From the NCBI RefSeq assembly GCF_027853915.1, contig NZ_JAQGLA010000039.1, forward strand, positions 1 to 62,674: a stretch of 62,674 nt of DNA, written 5' to 3'. Shown one piece after another: positions 27,444 to 36,741 of this stretch. The notes under the pieces are model-generated. The model saw only the letters and a program-made list of their open reading frames with translations. It was not told the origin of the DNA and searched no databases. The stretch is from Saccharopolyspora oryzae. GTDB lineage: Bacteria; Actinomycetota; Actinomycetes; Mycobacteriales; Pseudonocardiaceae. The position numbers were made by a program, and so were the translations under genes. The first letter of the stretch is position 1, and each line of letters begins with the position of its first letter.

Positions 27444-27478
27444 GAAGGGCGCCTCCGAGCTGATCGGAGGCGCCCTTC
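27444..27478. terminator. Intrinsic-type terminator after malic enzyme
   Basis: GAAGGGCGCCTCCGA pairs perfectly with TCGGAGGCGCCCTTC (15 bp) around loop GCTGA. There is no T-tract, as often in GC-rich actinobacteria. It separates the malic enzyme from moaC. Confidence 0.8.
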
Positions 27479-27513
27479 GCGCTTCCGCGGATCAGGGGAG
27501 TCCTCAGGTGCTT

Positions 27514-27519
27514 TAGGCT
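27514..27519 (+). promoter_or_regulatory. Likely -10 element of a leaderless moaC transcript
   Basis: TAGGCT fits TANNNT and ends 6 nt before the moaC ATG. That is the spacing seen at actinobacterial leaderless starts. No separate ribosome site of good quality is seen. Confidence 0.5.
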
Positions 27520-27525
27520 CGGGGC

Positions 27526-27999
27526 ATGGCGCAGGATGAGCTCACGCACGTCGACGAGACCGGTGCGGCGCGGATGGTCGACGTGTCCGAGAAGGCGGCC
27601 ACCGCCCGCCGGGCCGTCGCCACCGGGGTGGTGCGGACGACGCCCGAGGTGATCGCCCTGCTGCGCCGGGACGACCTGCCGAAGGGCGACGCGATCGCCA
27701 CCGCCCGCATCGCGGGCATCATGGCCGCCAAGCGCACCCCGGACCTGATCCCGCTGTGCCACCCGATCGCCATCTCCGGCGCGAAGGTCGAGCTCGAGAT
27801 GGGCGAGTCCGAGGTCCGGATCACCGCCACGGTCAAGACCACCGACCGCACCGGGGTCGAGATGGAGGCCCTCACCGCCGTCGCGGGCGCCGGCCTCACC
27901 CTCCACGACATGATCAAGGCCGTGGACCCTGCCGCTGTCCTCGACGAGGTCCGGGTGGAACGCAAAGAAGGCGGCAAGACCGGCACCTGGACCCGCTGA
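27526..27999 (+). CDS. moaC: Cyclic pyranopterin monophosphate synthase MoaC
   Basis: Converts the MoaA product to cyclic pyranopterin monophosphate in molybdenum cofactor synthesis. The 157-residue protein shows ARMVDVSEKAATARRAVA, KGDAIATARIAGIMAAKRT, the LIPLCHPI motif, and the C-terminal MEALTAVAGAGLTLHDMIKAVDP. Length is normal. It sits upstream of the mog-moaE fusion with a palindrome pair in between. Order matches moaC2-mog-moaE2 of M. tuberculosis. Confidence 0.95.
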   Translation: MAQDELTHVDETGAARMVDVSEKAATARRAVATGVVRTTPEVIALLRRDDLPKGDAIATARIAGIMAAKRTPDLIPLCHPIAISGAKVELEMGESEVRITATVKTTDRTGVEMEALTAVAGAGLTLHDMIKAVDPAAVLDEVRVERKEGGKTGTWTR

Positions 28000-28018
28000 T
28001 TCCGGGCCCGGCCAGTCC

Positions 28019-28079
28019 GCAGTTTCAATTGAAACTGCGCTCCCCAGGCACGCCGATCCGCAGTTTCAATTGAAACTGC
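28019..28079. repeat. Palindrome pair A, locus 2 (inverted spacer)
   Basis: Two copies of the A palindrome (28019-28038 and 28060-28079), again 41 nt apart. The spacer reads CCCCAGGCACGCCGATC, close to the reverse complement of the spacer elsewhere, so this pair is inserted in the opposite orientation. It lies between moaC and mog-moaE. Confidence 0.9.
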
Positions 28080-28166
28080 GGCCCTGCTTGAGGTGAGGTC
28101 GGTGGGTCGCGGAGGATGGCCTTGCGGCGGCCGGTCGGTGGTGCGCGCAACACACAGGAGGTCTCC

Positions 28167-29081
28167 ATGACGAGGACAGCGCGGGTGATCGCCGCGTCCA
28201 ACCGCGCCGCAGCCGGGGTGTACCCGGACCGCACGGGACCGGTGATCGTCGAGTGGCTGCGCACCCGCGGGTTCGAGACGCCCGACCCCGTCGTGGTGCC
28301 CGACGGCGACCCGGTGGGGGAGGAGCTGCGCCGCGCGGTCGCCGCCGACGCGGACGTCGTGATCACCACCGGCGGCACCGGGATCAACCCGAGCGACCGG
28401 ACCCCCGAGGTCACCGCGTCCGTGCTGGACTACCCGATCCCCGGGCTGGCCGAGGCGATCCGCTCGGCGGGCTTGCCGCAGGTCCCGACCGCAGTGCTGT
28501 CCCGAGGTCTGGCGGGGGTCAGCGGCCGGACGCTGATCGTGAACCTCCCTGGCTCGCGCGGCGGAGTCAAGGACGGCCTCGGCGTGCTGGAAGGGGTCCT
28601 CGACCACGCCGTCGACCAGCTGCACGGCGGTGACCACGCGGCGCCGAACCGCGCTGCGGCGGAGGTCCTGCGCGCCGACGTGACCGAGGACGTCATCGAC
28701 GTCGACGCCCTGGCCCGCTCGGTCGAGCACCGCGCGGCGGGCGCGGTGGTGACCTTCGGCGGAGTCGTGCGCGACCACGACGGCGGTCGCGGCGTGCAGG
28801 AGCTGGAGTACACCGGGCACCCCAGCGCGAACGACGTGATCGTCGAGGTGGCGCAGGACATCGCGGCGCGCTTCGACGGCGTGCGAGCGATCGCGGTCTC
28901 GCACCGCATCGGCCTGCTCAAGATCGGCGACGTCGCCCTGGGCTGCGCGGTCGCGGCCGAGCACCGCAAGCAGGCCTTCTCGGCTTGTTCGGAGCTGGTG
29001 GACGAGGTGAAGCGCCGGCTGCCGATCTGGAAGCGGCAGGTGTTCGACGACGGCGCCGAGGAATGGGTCAACTGCCCGTGA
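28167..29081 (+). CDS. Mog/MoaB-MoaE fusion, molybdenum cofactor synthesis
   Basis: A 304-residue two-domain protein. Residues 1-160 are a MogA/MoaB-type domain (ITTGGTGINPSDRTPE and IVNLPGSRGGVKDGLGVL), which adenylylates molybdopterin. Residues about 170-304 are MoaE, the large subunit of molybdopterin synthase, with GAVVTFGGVVRDHDGG, SHRIGLLKIGDVAL and the lysine-bearing DEVKRRLPIWKRQ. In M. tuberculosis mog and moaE2 are separate neighbours. AGGAGG lies 5 nt before the ATG. Its partner MoaD is encoded 3 kb away on the other strand. Confidence 0.92.
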   Translation: MTRTARVIAASNRAAAGVYPDRTGPVIVEWLRTRGFETPDPVVVPDGDPVGEELRRAVAADADVVITTGGTGINPSDRTPEVTASVLDYPIPGLAEAIRSAGLPQVPTAVLSRGLAGVSGRTLIVNLPGSRGGVKDGLGVLEGVLDHAVDQLHGGDHAAPNRAAAEVLRADVTEDVIDVDALARSVEHRAAGAVVTFGGVVRDHDGGRGVQELEYTGHPSANDVIVEVAQDIAARFDGVRAIAVSHRIGLLKIGDVALGCAVAAEHRKQAFSACSELVDEVKRRLPIWKRQVFDDGAEEWVNCP

Positions 29082-29092
29082 CCTCGAGTTCT

Positions 29093-29134
29093 CGTGAGCG
29101 GCGATGGCGGTAGGAACCACCATCGCCACTCACG
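29093..29134. terminator. Convergent hairpin between mog-moaE and tetR
   Basis: CGTGAG and GGCGATGG pair with CCATCGCC and CTCACG around a 12-nt loop. The right arm overlaps the last bases of the TetR gene. It belongs to the CTCGTGAG hairpin family and likely terminates both genes. Confidence 0.65.
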
Positions 29135-29723
29135 CGGGGAAGGCGCGGAGGGTGGCTTCGACGAGTGCATCGGCGAAGGCGTCGTCGAGCGGGCCTGAGC
29201 GCGTCAGCCACCGCTGCGTCAGCGGTGCGTACAGGAAGTCGAGGACCAGGTCGAGGTCGGCGTCGGCGTCGAGCTGACCTGCGGTTTGCGCGCTGCGCAG
29301 GCGCTGCTTCTTCGCCTCGCGCATCGGCGCTTCCATCTTCTCGCGGTAGGTCGCGGCCAGCTCCGGGTCGTTGATGATCTCGGTGTGCAGCGCCCGGATC
29401 GGGGCTTCGAACTCGGCGTCGGCGAACTCGGCCACCGTCGCGCGCAGCACGGTCTTGAGATCGGCTTCGAGATCGCCGGTGTTGGGCAGCGCGATGCCGT
29501 CCTCGCCTTCGCTCAGCGCGAGGATCGAGTCGAACACGACCGCGCCCTTCGACGACCACCAGCGGTAGATCGTCTGCTTGCCGACGCCGGCGCGCGCGGC
29601 GATCGCCTCGATCGTCAGCTTGGCGTAGCCGACCTCGCTGACGAGTTCGCGCGCTGCGGTCAGGATCGCCGTCCGCGATCGCTCGCTGCGGCGGGTGGAA
29701 TCGGGGCGCTTCTCCGGGGGCAC
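29130..29723 (-). CDS. TetR-family transcriptional regulator
   Basis: A 197-residue regulator. The N-terminal helix-turn-helix spans about residues 15-60 (TAILTAARELVSEVGYAKLTI ... AGVGKQTIYRWWSSK). The C-terminal part is the TetR_C_11-like ligand domain ending LTRSGPLDDAFADALVEATLRAFPA. It starts at GTG. It is divergent from the SDR gene, with two inverted repeats in the shared region, so it probably represses both. The inducer is unknown. Confidence 0.9.
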   Translation of the reverse strand: MPPEKRPDSTRRSERSRTAILTAARELVSEVGYAKLTIEAIAARAGVGKQTIYRWWSSKGAVVFDSILALSEGEDGIALPNTGDLEADLKTVLRATVAEFADAEFEAPIRALHTEIINDPELAATYREKMEAPMREAKKQRLRSAQTAGQLDADADLDLVLDFLYAPLTQRWLTRSGPLDDAFADALVEATLRAFPA

Positions 29724-29740
29724 GCGCCCAGGCTATCCAA

Positions 29741-29820
29741 AACGAGACGTTCCGTCTTGACACGAGTGGCGAACCCGGCGCATGCTGATGCCGAAACGAG
29801 ACGGACCGTATCGTCTCGTA
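29741..29820. promoter_or_regulatory. Divergent tetR/SDR operators with promoter
   Basis: Two related inverted repeats are visible. AACGAGACG pairs with CGTCTTG around TTC at 29741-29759. ACGAGACG pairs with CGTCTCGT around eight bases at 29796-29819. A TTGACA at 29757-29762 with CATGCT 18 nt later could serve the SDR gene. The downstream operator would then cover its start region. This is typical of TetR autoregulation; binding is inferred. Confidence 0.65.
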
Positions 29821-29840
29821 AAGAGTGAGAGAGGCAACGC

Positions 29841-30665
29841 ATGCGAAACGGCGAACCCCGCACCTGGTTCATCACCGGTGCCGCCCGCGGACTCGGCCGG
29901 GCGTTCACCGAAGCGGCCCTGGCCGCGGGCGATCAGGTCGTCGGCATCGCCAGGGACGTCGCGCCGCTGGACGAGCTGGTCGCGACCAGCGGCGGCCGCC
30001 TGGTCGCGTTCTCCCTGGACGTCTCCGACCGCGCCGCGGTCTTCGCCGGCGTCGAGCGGGCGGTGGCGGCGTTCGGACGGCTCGACGTCGTGGTCAACAA
30101 CGCCGGTGGCTCCATCCTCGGCATGCTCGAGGAGATCACCGAGGCGCAGGCCCGCGCGCACCTGGACACCAATTTCTTCGGCGCGCTCTGGGTGAGCCAG
30201 GCAGTCGTGCCGCACCTGCGCAGGCAGGGCTCCGGGCACGTCCTCGCCGTCTCGTCGATGGGCCCGTACGGCGGTTTCGCGTCGGCAGGGCTCTACGGGG
30301 CGGGCAAGGCAGCACTCGACTCGATGACCGAGGCGCTGGCGATGGAGGTGGAGCGCTTCGGGATCAAGGTGACGATCCTCGGCCCGGGCGGCTATCGGAC
30401 CGAGCTGTTCACCAGGGGCCTGACCACGGCGGAGGAGAACGAGGCGTACGCCCCGCTGCGCGAGTGGCTGCAGGGCATGTGGTCCGCGTCCGAGGACTTC
30501 GACCCGGAGCTGGCGGCCGAGGTCGTCGTGGAGGTGGTGGACATGCCGGAGCCCCCGAAGCGGCTGATCCTCGGCGGCGCGGCCTACGACATGGTCGTCG
30601 GGATGAACCGGGGCCTCGAGGCGGAGCTGGCGAAGTGGGAGCACCTCAGCCGCCGGGCGGACTGA
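29841..30665 (+). CDS. Short-chain dehydrogenase/reductase
   Basis: A 274-residue classical SDR using NAD(P). It has TGAARGLG at residues 12-19, NNAG near 86-89, catalytic Ser139 (in AVSSMGPYG), Tyr152 and Lys156 (YGAGK). LGPGGYRTELFTRG matches the segment after the active site. A GAGAGG ribosome site lies before the ATG. It is divergent from a TetR gene and is probably its target. Substrate unknown. Confidence 0.92.
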   Translation: MRNGEPRTWFITGAARGLGRAFTEAALAAGDQVVGIARDVAPLDELVATSGGRLVAFSLDVSDRAAVFAGVERAVAAFGRLDVVVNNAGGSILGMLEEITEAQARAHLDTNFFGALWVSQAVVPHLRRQGSGHVLAVSSMGPYGGFASAGLYGAGKAALDSMTEALAMEVERFGIKVTILGPGGYRTELFTRGLTTAEENEAYAPLREWLQGMWSASEDFDPELAAEVVVEVVDMPEPPKRLILGGAAYDMVVGMNRGLEAELAKWEHLSRRAD

Positions 30666-30680
30666 ACACCCGGAAATGAC

Positions 30681-30717
30681 GGGACCCCCACCGCTGGGGG
30701 CGTGCGGTGGGGGTCCC
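30681..30717. terminator. Strong bidirectional terminator hairpin
   Basis: GGGACCCCCACCGC pairs with GCGGTGGGGGTCCC (14 bp) around a 9-nt loop, between the convergent SDR and rpfA genes. No T-tract follows on either side. Confidence 0.8.
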
Positions 30718-30795
30718 GAGAAGGGGCGGAGTACGTGCCGTGTCGGGGGGGTACGACACGTACTCCTCGCCGACCGGCTCAGCCGGCCGACCAGA

Positions 30796-31752
<957 letters not shown>

Positions 31753-31759
31753 TTATCAA

Positions 31760-32128
31760 GTCGTTTTCTAGTCGAGATCGATCACCGTCGGTGAGGCGTG
31801 GGTCACCACATTGCTCCCGTCCGGGAACCCCCGTCGCACCCGTTCGCGCCACTCGGAGGGGTGGCGTTCCGGCTCGATCACGCGTGCGCGGGTGTGCGGA
31901 AGCGATCACGAACTGGGTTCACGTCGAAGCGGAGGGTAGCGATCTGCGTCACTGGATCAGGCGCCGTTAAGGCTGCCGAAGGACGTGATTGCGAAGTCAA
32001 GATCGACACGGCTCTGCCGATGCCGAAATGTCACCTGGATGAGGATGTACGACATGCCGGGGCATGTTGTATTCGCACGTGCGCGCGCACGCGCGCGCAG
32101 TAGATACAGTGCGCTGCGAGCCGCTGGT
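31760..32128. other. Gene-free stretch upstream of rpfA leader
   Basis: No convincing gene. It contains a short perfect hairpin (ACATGCC with GGCATGT near 32050-32065) and an alternating GC/AC run near 32080-32100. Overall GC is lower than in neighbours. It separates the rpfA leader from the 3' end of moaD. Confidence 0.4.
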
Positions 32129-32410
32129 TCAGCCGCCGGCGAACGGGGGGAGGACGTCGAGCGTCGCGGAGGCCGGAACGGTGGTCCCGCGGTCTCGGAC
32201 GGCGACTCCGTCGAGCAGGAAGCTGCAGGCCGGGAGCACCTTCGCCAGGCCTTCGCCGCGCAGGTCCAGGACTGCCGAGATGACGTCCGAGACGGTCGTC
32301 GGGCCCGACAGGCGCACCGTCTCCTCCGGGACTCCAGCGGCAGCGCGTGCTCCTGCGAAGTAGCGCACCTGCACCGCCACCGCTTCGGTCTGCTCCGGCA
32401 TCGCCGTCAT
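32129..32410 (-). CDS. moaD: Molybdopterin synthase sulfur carrier MoaD
   Basis: A 93-residue ubiquitin-fold protein ending in the required Gly-Gly (PPFAGG), which is thiocarboxylated to deliver sulfur to cyclic pyranopterin. It starts VAVQVRYFAGARAAAGVPEE as typical for MoaD. It lies 4 nt after the moaA stop in the same operon. Its catalytic partner is the MoaE domain fused to Mog at 28167. Confidence 0.92.
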   Translation of the reverse strand: MTAMPEQTEAVAVQVRYFAGARAAAGVPEETVRLSGPTTVSDVISAVLDLRGEGLAKVLPACSFLLDGVAVRDRGTTVPASATLDVLPPFAGG

Positions 32411-32414
32411 CCGC

Positions 32415-33473
32415 TCAACCCCCGATTGCGCTCATCGGCCGGGACGGCTGCGCGAACTCGCCCGAGTCCATGCCGTGCCCGGCGGCCTTCGCCCACATCG
32501 TGCCCTGCCACAGCCGGACCAGTTCGGCGTCCTCTGCTCCGGCGCGCATCGGCCCCCGCAGGTCCGTCTCCGTGGTGGAGAACAGGCAGGAGCGCAGCTG
32601 GCCGTCCGCGGTCAGCCGCGTGCGGTCGCAGGCCGAGCAGAACGGCCGGGTGACCGAGCCGATCACGCCCACCGTCGCGGGCCCGCCGTCGACCAGCCAG
32701 CGCTCCGCGGGTGCCGAGCCGCGCTCGGCGACGTCCGGGCTGAGGTCGAACTCGGCGCTGAGCCGGTCCAAGATCTCGTCGGCGGTGATCATCTGCGAGC
32801 GGTCCCAGCCGTGCTGGGCGTCCAGCGGCATCTGCTCGATGAACCGCAGCTGGTAGCCGTGCTCGATGCAGTAGCGCAGCAGGTCGCAGGCCTCGTGGTC
32901 GTTGATCCCGCGCATCAGCACCGCGTTGACCTTGACCGGTTCCAGCCGCATCCGCTTGGCCGCGGCCAGCCCGGCCAGCACGTCGTCGAGCCGATCGCGC
33001 CTGGTCAGCTCCTTGAACACCGCGCGGTCGAGGGTGTCCAGCGAGACGTTGACCCGGTTCAGCCCGGCGCGCACCAGGGGTTCGGCGTAGTTGCCGAGGT
33101 TGATGCCGTTGGTGGTCAGCGAGGTCTTCGGGCCGCTGGGCAGCGCGGCGGTCGCGGCGATGATGTCCACCAGGTCCTGCCGCAGCAGCGGTTCGCCGCC
33201 GGTGAACCGGACCGCGGTCACGCCGAGCTCCTCGACGGCGATGCGGATCAGCCGGTTCATCTCGTCGGTGTCGAGCAGCTCCGCGCGCTTGAGCCAGGGC
33301 AGGCCCTCGGCCGGCATGCAGTAGGTGCAGCGGAGGTTGCACTTGTCGATGAGGGACACGCGCAGATCGGTGGCGATCCGTCCGAACCGGTCCACCAGCT
33401 TCGGCGTATCCGGTCGTTCGGACGTGTCGATCGTGCTGCGCACGAAGGGAATTCCCAGGTCCACCGCGGTCAC
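32415..33473 (-). CDS. moaA: GTP 3',8-cyclase MoaA
   Basis: A radical SAM enzyme that catalyses the first step of molybdenum cofactor synthesis. The 352-residue product has the N-terminal 4Fe-4S motif with Cys45, Cys49 and Cys52 (DKCNLRCTYCMP), TGGEPLLR for SAM, a C-terminal second cluster motif (FCSACDRTRLTADGQLRSC) and the terminal Gly-Gly needed for activity. First gene of the moaA-moaD operon. Confidence 0.96.
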   Translation of the reverse strand: MTAVDLGIPFVRSTIDTSERPDTPKLVDRFGRIATDLRVSLIDKCNLRCTYCMPAEGLPWLKRAELLDTDEMNRLIRIAVEELGVTAVRFTGGEPLLRQDLVDIIAATAALPSGPKTSLTTNGINLGNYAEPLVRAGLNRVNVSLDTLDRAVFKELTRRDRLDDVLAGLAAAKRMRLEPVKVNAVLMRGINDHEACDLLRYCIEHGYQLRFIEQMPLDAQHGWDRSQMITADEILDRLSAEFDLSPDVAERGSAPAERWLVDGGPATVGVIGSVTRPFCSACDRTRLTADGQLRSCLFSTTETDLRGPMRAGAEDAELVRLWQGTMWAKAAGHGMDSGEFAQPSRPMSAIGG

Positions 33474-33644
33474 CCCACGACCCTAACGCGCCGGACCGGT
33501 GAATTTCGATCGCCGGAGGGCATTTGTGCGCAATCCACGAGGGTCTCGTGCGCGGATGGATCTCCGGTCGGAGGAACGCACGAAACCTGTTGATGTTCCG
33601 GATTTGCGGGTACTCCACTCTGGATCGCACCGCAGATGCGGAAG

Positions 33645-33650
33645 TAGTGT
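33645..33650 (+). promoter_or_regulatory. Likely -10 element of leaderless HTH-TOBE gene
   Basis: TAGTGT fits TANNNT and ends 7 nt before the GTG start of the regulator. There is no ribosome site, so a leaderless transcript is likely. Confidence 0.45.
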
Positions 33651-33657
33651 CCTTCAC

Positions 33658-34059
33658 GTGCCGCAATATCGGATCGCAGAAGCCGCCGGACTGCTCGGCG
33701 TCAGCGACGACACGGTGCGCCGGTGGGTCGACGGGGGACAGCTGCAGGCGCAGCGGGACGCCTCCGGACGGCTCGTCGTGGACGGCGCCGCGCTCGCCGA
33801 GTTCGCCCGCGAGCAAGCGCGCTCCACGCCCGATCCCTCCGGTGTCGGCCGCTCGGCCCGCAACCGGTTGGTCGGGCTGGTCACCGAGGTCGTGTCGGAC
33901 AAGGTGATGTCCCAAGTGGAGATGCAGTGCGGTCCGCACAGGGTGGTGTCGCTGATGAGCACCGAGGCCGTGCACGAGCTCGGCCTGCGCCCGGGAGTGC
34001 TGGCGGTGGCCGTGGTCAAGTCGACCAACGTCGTGGTGGAGACACCGGGAGAAGGATGA
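33658..34059 (+). CDS. HTH-TOBE molybdate-responsive regulator
   Basis: A 133-residue protein. Residues 1-55 are an excisionase/MerR-like helix-turn-helix (YRIAEAAGLLGVSDDTVRRWVDGG). Residues about 68-130 are a single Mop/TOBE domain (RNRLVGLVTEVVSDKVMSQVEMQCG) that binds molybdate. The stop overlaps the modA start region (ATGATG). It probably senses molybdate and controls modABC; this role is known for similar actinobacterial proteins and inferred here. The GTG is chosen because the fold starts right after it. Confidence 0.88.
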   Translation: MPQYRIAEAAGLLGVSDDTVRRWVDGGQLQAQRDASGRLVVDGAALAEFAREQARSTPDPSGVGRSARNRLVGLVTEVVSDKVMSQVEMQCGPHRVVSLMSTEAVHELGLRPGVLAVAVVKSTNVVVETPGEG

Positions 34060-34802
34060 TGTCGAAGCTCAAGATGATCGCCGGCGCCCTGCTGGCCCTG
34101 GTGCTGCTGGCCGGCTGCGGTCAGACCGGGTCCGAGCAGCAGCGCACGCTGACCGTGCTGGCCGCGGCGTCGCTGACCGAGTCCTTCGACGAGCTGGGCG
34201 CCCGGTTCACCGCTGAACATCCAGATGTGCAGGTGCAGTTCGACTACCAGGGCTCTTCGACGCTGGCCGAGCAGATCAAGCAGGGGCGTCCGGCGGACGT
34301 CTTCGCCTCGGCGGACCAGAAGAACATGGACAAGGTGCGCGACCTCGTCGGCGACCCGCGGACCTTCGCGACGAACAAGCTGACGATCGTGGTCCCGCCG
34401 GGCAACCCCGGGAAGATCGGCTCGCTGGCGGATCTGGCCGGTGACCACGCCGTGGTGGTGTGCGCGCCGCAGGTGCCGTGCGGCTCGGCGACGCAGAAGG
34501 TGACGCGGGCGGCGGGCGTGCAGGTCAAGCCGGTGAGCGAGGAGAACGACGTCAAATCCGTGCTGCAGAAGGTGATCGCGGGCGAGGCCGACGCCGGGCT
34601 GGTCTACGTCACCGACGCGAAGGAGGCCGGGCAGCAGGTCCAGGTGATCGACTTCCCGCAGGCCGAGCAGGCGGTCAACGACTACCCGATCGCCACCATC
34701 AAGGCCGCCCCGCAGTCCGACGCGGCGGCCCAGTTCGTCGAGTTCGTCCACGGCCCGGTCGGCCGCGAGATCCTCACCAAGCACGGTTTCGGTGCACCGT
34801 GA
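34056..34802 (+). CDS. modA: Molybdate-binding lipoprotein ModA
   Basis: Extracellular substrate-binding component of the molybdate ABC transporter. The 248-residue product has a lipoprotein signal (LVLLAGC, lipidated Cys21), then LTVLAAASLTESFDEL, the oxyanion-binding GSSTLAEQI, and KSVLQKVIAGEADAGLVYVTD as in the family. An alternative ATG lies one codon later. The stop overlaps the modB GTG (GTGA). Confidence 0.95.
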   Translation: MMSKLKMIAGALLALVLLAGCGQTGSEQQRTLTVLAAASLTESFDELGARFTAEHPDVQVQFDYQGSSTLAEQIKQGRPADVFASADQKNMDKVRDLVGDPRTFATNKLTIVVPPGNPGKIGSLADLAGDHAVVVCAPQVPCGSATQKVTRAAGVQVKPVSEENDVKSVLQKVIAGEADAGLVYVTDAKEAGQQVQVIDFPQAEQAVNDYPIATIKAAPQSDAAAQFVEFVHGPVGREILTKHGFGAP

Positions 34803-35656
34803 GTCCGCAAATTCCATTGAAATCGGACGTCCAATTTCATTGGAAATCGCGTGCCCGATTTCCATTGAAATCGCGCACGACCCAGGTGCCGGTGGTGCTG
34901 TGGGTGCCCGCAGTGCTGGGGTTGGCGCTGGTGGCGCTGCCCGTTCTCGGGCTCCTGACCAGGGTTGATCCGGTTCAGCTGCCGGAGCTGCTGCTGAGCC
35001 CGGCGGCACTCGACGCGTTGCGGTTGTCGGTGGTCACCGGGCTCATCTCGACCGGTTTGGCGCTGGTGCTCGGTGGCCCGCTGGCGCTGGTGCTGGCGAG
35101 GTCGCGGATGCGCGGACTGCGCGTGCTGCGGGCGTTCGTGCTGCTGCCGCTGGTCCTGCCGCCGGTCGTCGGCGGTCTGGCCCTGCTCTACCTGCTCGGG
35201 CGCACCGGGCCGCTCGGCGGGGTGCTCGACGTCGTCGGGATCCGGCTGCCGTACACGACGACGGCCGTCGTGCTGGCGCAGACGTTCGTCGCGATGCCGT
35301 TCCTCGTGGTCGGGCTGGAAGGCGCGCTGCGGACCGCCGGCGGGCGCTACGAGCAGGTCGCCGCGACGCTGGGCTCCGGGCCGTGGTTGACCTTCCGGCG
35401 GGTGACCGTGCCGCTGCTGCTGCCCGCGCTCGGGTCGAGCCTGGTGCTGACGTTCGCGCGCGCCTTGGGCGAATTCGGCGCGACGATCACCTTCGCCGGT
35501 AGCTTGCAGGGCACCACCCGCACCTTGCCGCTGGCCATCTACACCACCGCGCAGTCCGATGTGGACGCTGCGGTGGCGATGTCGTTGTTGCTGGTGGTGC
35601 TGGCCCTCGTGGTGATCGTGGTGGCCCGGCCCAAGGCGGTGGAAGGACGGCTTTGA
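34799..35656 (+). CDS. modB: Molybdate ABC transporter permease ModB with in-frame repeat insertion
   Basis: Membrane channel of the molybdate importer, 285 residues with five to six helices and the permease loop EQVAATLGSG. The GTG at 34799 is chosen because it overlaps the modA stop in the same coupled way as modC follows modB. Codons 3-27 then read through a family B palindrome plus a third half-copy, giving IPLKSD, HWKSRARFP and LKSRTT. The first membrane helix begins after these. The alternative start is GTG at 34886, after the repeats. Confidence 0.9.
   Translation: MSPQIPLKSDVQFHWKSRARFPLKSRTTQVPVVLWVPAVLGLALVALPVLGLLTRVDPVQLPELLLSPAALDALRLSVVTGLISTGLALVLGGPLALVLARSRMRGLRVLRAFVLLPLVLPPVVGGLALLYLLGRTGPLGGVLDVVGIRLPYTTTAVVLAQTFVAMPFLVVGLEGALRTAGGRYEQVAATLGSGPWLTFRRVTVPLLLPALGSSLVLTFARALGEFGATITFAGSLQGTTRTLPLAIYTTAQSDVDAAVAMSLLLVVLALVVIVVARPKAVEGRL
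34807..34875. repeat. Palindromic repeat family B inside modB
   Basis: Diverged B copy (ATTCCATTGAAATCGGACGT and its near-complement) followed by another half unit, GATTTCCATTGAAATCGCG, at 34857-34875. It contains no stop in the modB frame. Confidence 0.8.
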
Positions 35657-36741
35657 ACGGGTTGCGGACCGACGTCGAGTTCCGCCGCGCGGAGTTCGCG
35701 CTGCGCGCCGAGTTCGAGGTCGCGCCGGGCGAGGTGCTGGCGGTGCTCGGCCCGAACGGAGCGGGCAAGTCGACCTTGCTGTCGGTGCTGGCCGGGCAGC
35801 TGGTGCCGGACCGGGGGCGCGTCGAGCTCGACGGCGTCCCGTGGCTGGACACCGAGCGCGGGATCGCGGTCCCGACGCACCGGCGGGGTGTCGGACTGCT
35901 CGCGCAGAACGCACTGCTGTTCCCGAACATGACGGCCCTGGAGAACGTGGCCTTCGGGCCCCGCGCGGCCGGGGTCGGCAAGGCCGAGGCGCGGGAGATC
36001 GCCGAGCACTGGCTGTCCGAAGTGGACGTCGCAGGGCTCGCCGGGCGCCGCCCCGGGCAGCTCTCCGGTGGTCAGGCGCAGCGCGTCGCGCTGGCTCGCG
36101 CGCTGGCCGCCAACCCGCAGCTGCTGCTGCTCGACGAGCCGCTGGCCGCGCTCGACGTGGACGCCGCTCCGGCGATGCGAGGCCTGCTGCACCAAGTGCT
36201 CGGGCAGCAGGACAAGCCGACGGTGCTGGTCACCCACGACGTGCTGGACGCGGTCGTGCTCGCCGACCGGCTCGTGGTGCTGCTCGACGGCTGCATCGTC
36301 GAGCAGGGCCCCACCCGCGAAGTCCTGGCCAGACCGAAGGAACCCTTCACCGCGCGGATCGCCGGGCTCAACCTGGTGCCGGGAATCGCGAAGGACAACG
36401 GGGTCGAGTTCGGCGACACCGTGCTCAGCGGTCGCATCGCCGAAGACCTGGACCAGGGCGAACCCGCCGCCGCGGTGTTCGCACCCGCCGCCGTCGCGGT
36501 GCACCGCGAGCAGCCGAGCGGCAGCCCGCGCAACGCGATCCGAGTGCGGCTGGCCGGGCTGGAACCGCGTGGCGACGTCGTGCGGGTGCGCGGCGTGGTG
36601 CGGGACTGCTCGCTGGTCGCGGACGTCACCCCGGCGGCCGTCGCCGACCTGCGGCTCGCCCCCGACGACGAGGTGTGGTTCGCGATCAAAGCGGCTGAGG
36701 TAGCAATCCACCCGCTATCGGGAGGATCATCTGGGGCGTGA
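35653..36741 (+). CDS. modC: Molybdate ABC transporter ATPase ModC
   Basis: Cytoplasmic ATPase of the molybdate importer, 362 residues. Walker A GPNGAGKST is at residues 33-41, with signature LSGGQAQRVALARAL, Walker B LLLLDEPLAALD and a switch His (VTHD). The C-terminal quarter (residues about 290-362) is a Mop/TOBE domain for molybdate feedback. The TTG start overlaps the modB stop (TTGA). Confidence 0.95.
   Translation: MNGLRTDVEFRRAEFALRAEFEVAPGEVLAVLGPNGAGKSTLLSVLAGQLVPDRGRVELDGVPWLDTERGIAVPTHRRGVGLLAQNALLFPNMTALENVAFGPRAAGVGKAEAREIAEHWLSEVDVAGLAGRRPGQLSGGQAQRVALARALAANPQLLLLDEPLAALDVDAAPAMRGLLHQVLGQQDKPTVLVTHDVLDAVVLADRLVVLLDGCIVEQGPTREVLARPKEPFTARIAGLNLVPGIAKDNGVEFGDTVLSGRIAEDLDQGEPAAAVFAPAAVAVHREQPSGSPRNAIRVRLAGLEPRGDVVRVRGVVRDCSLVADVTPAAVADLRLAPDDEVWFAIKAAEVAIHPLSGGSSGA

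Noticed and set aside
28116..28166. Upstream TTG start for the mog-moaE gene
   Set aside because: The ATG at 28167 has a strong AGGAGG site and gives the normal Mog N-terminus.
32080..32102. Alternating CG/CA run as a Z-DNA or origin element
   Set aside because: Short and isolated; nothing else near it supports a function.
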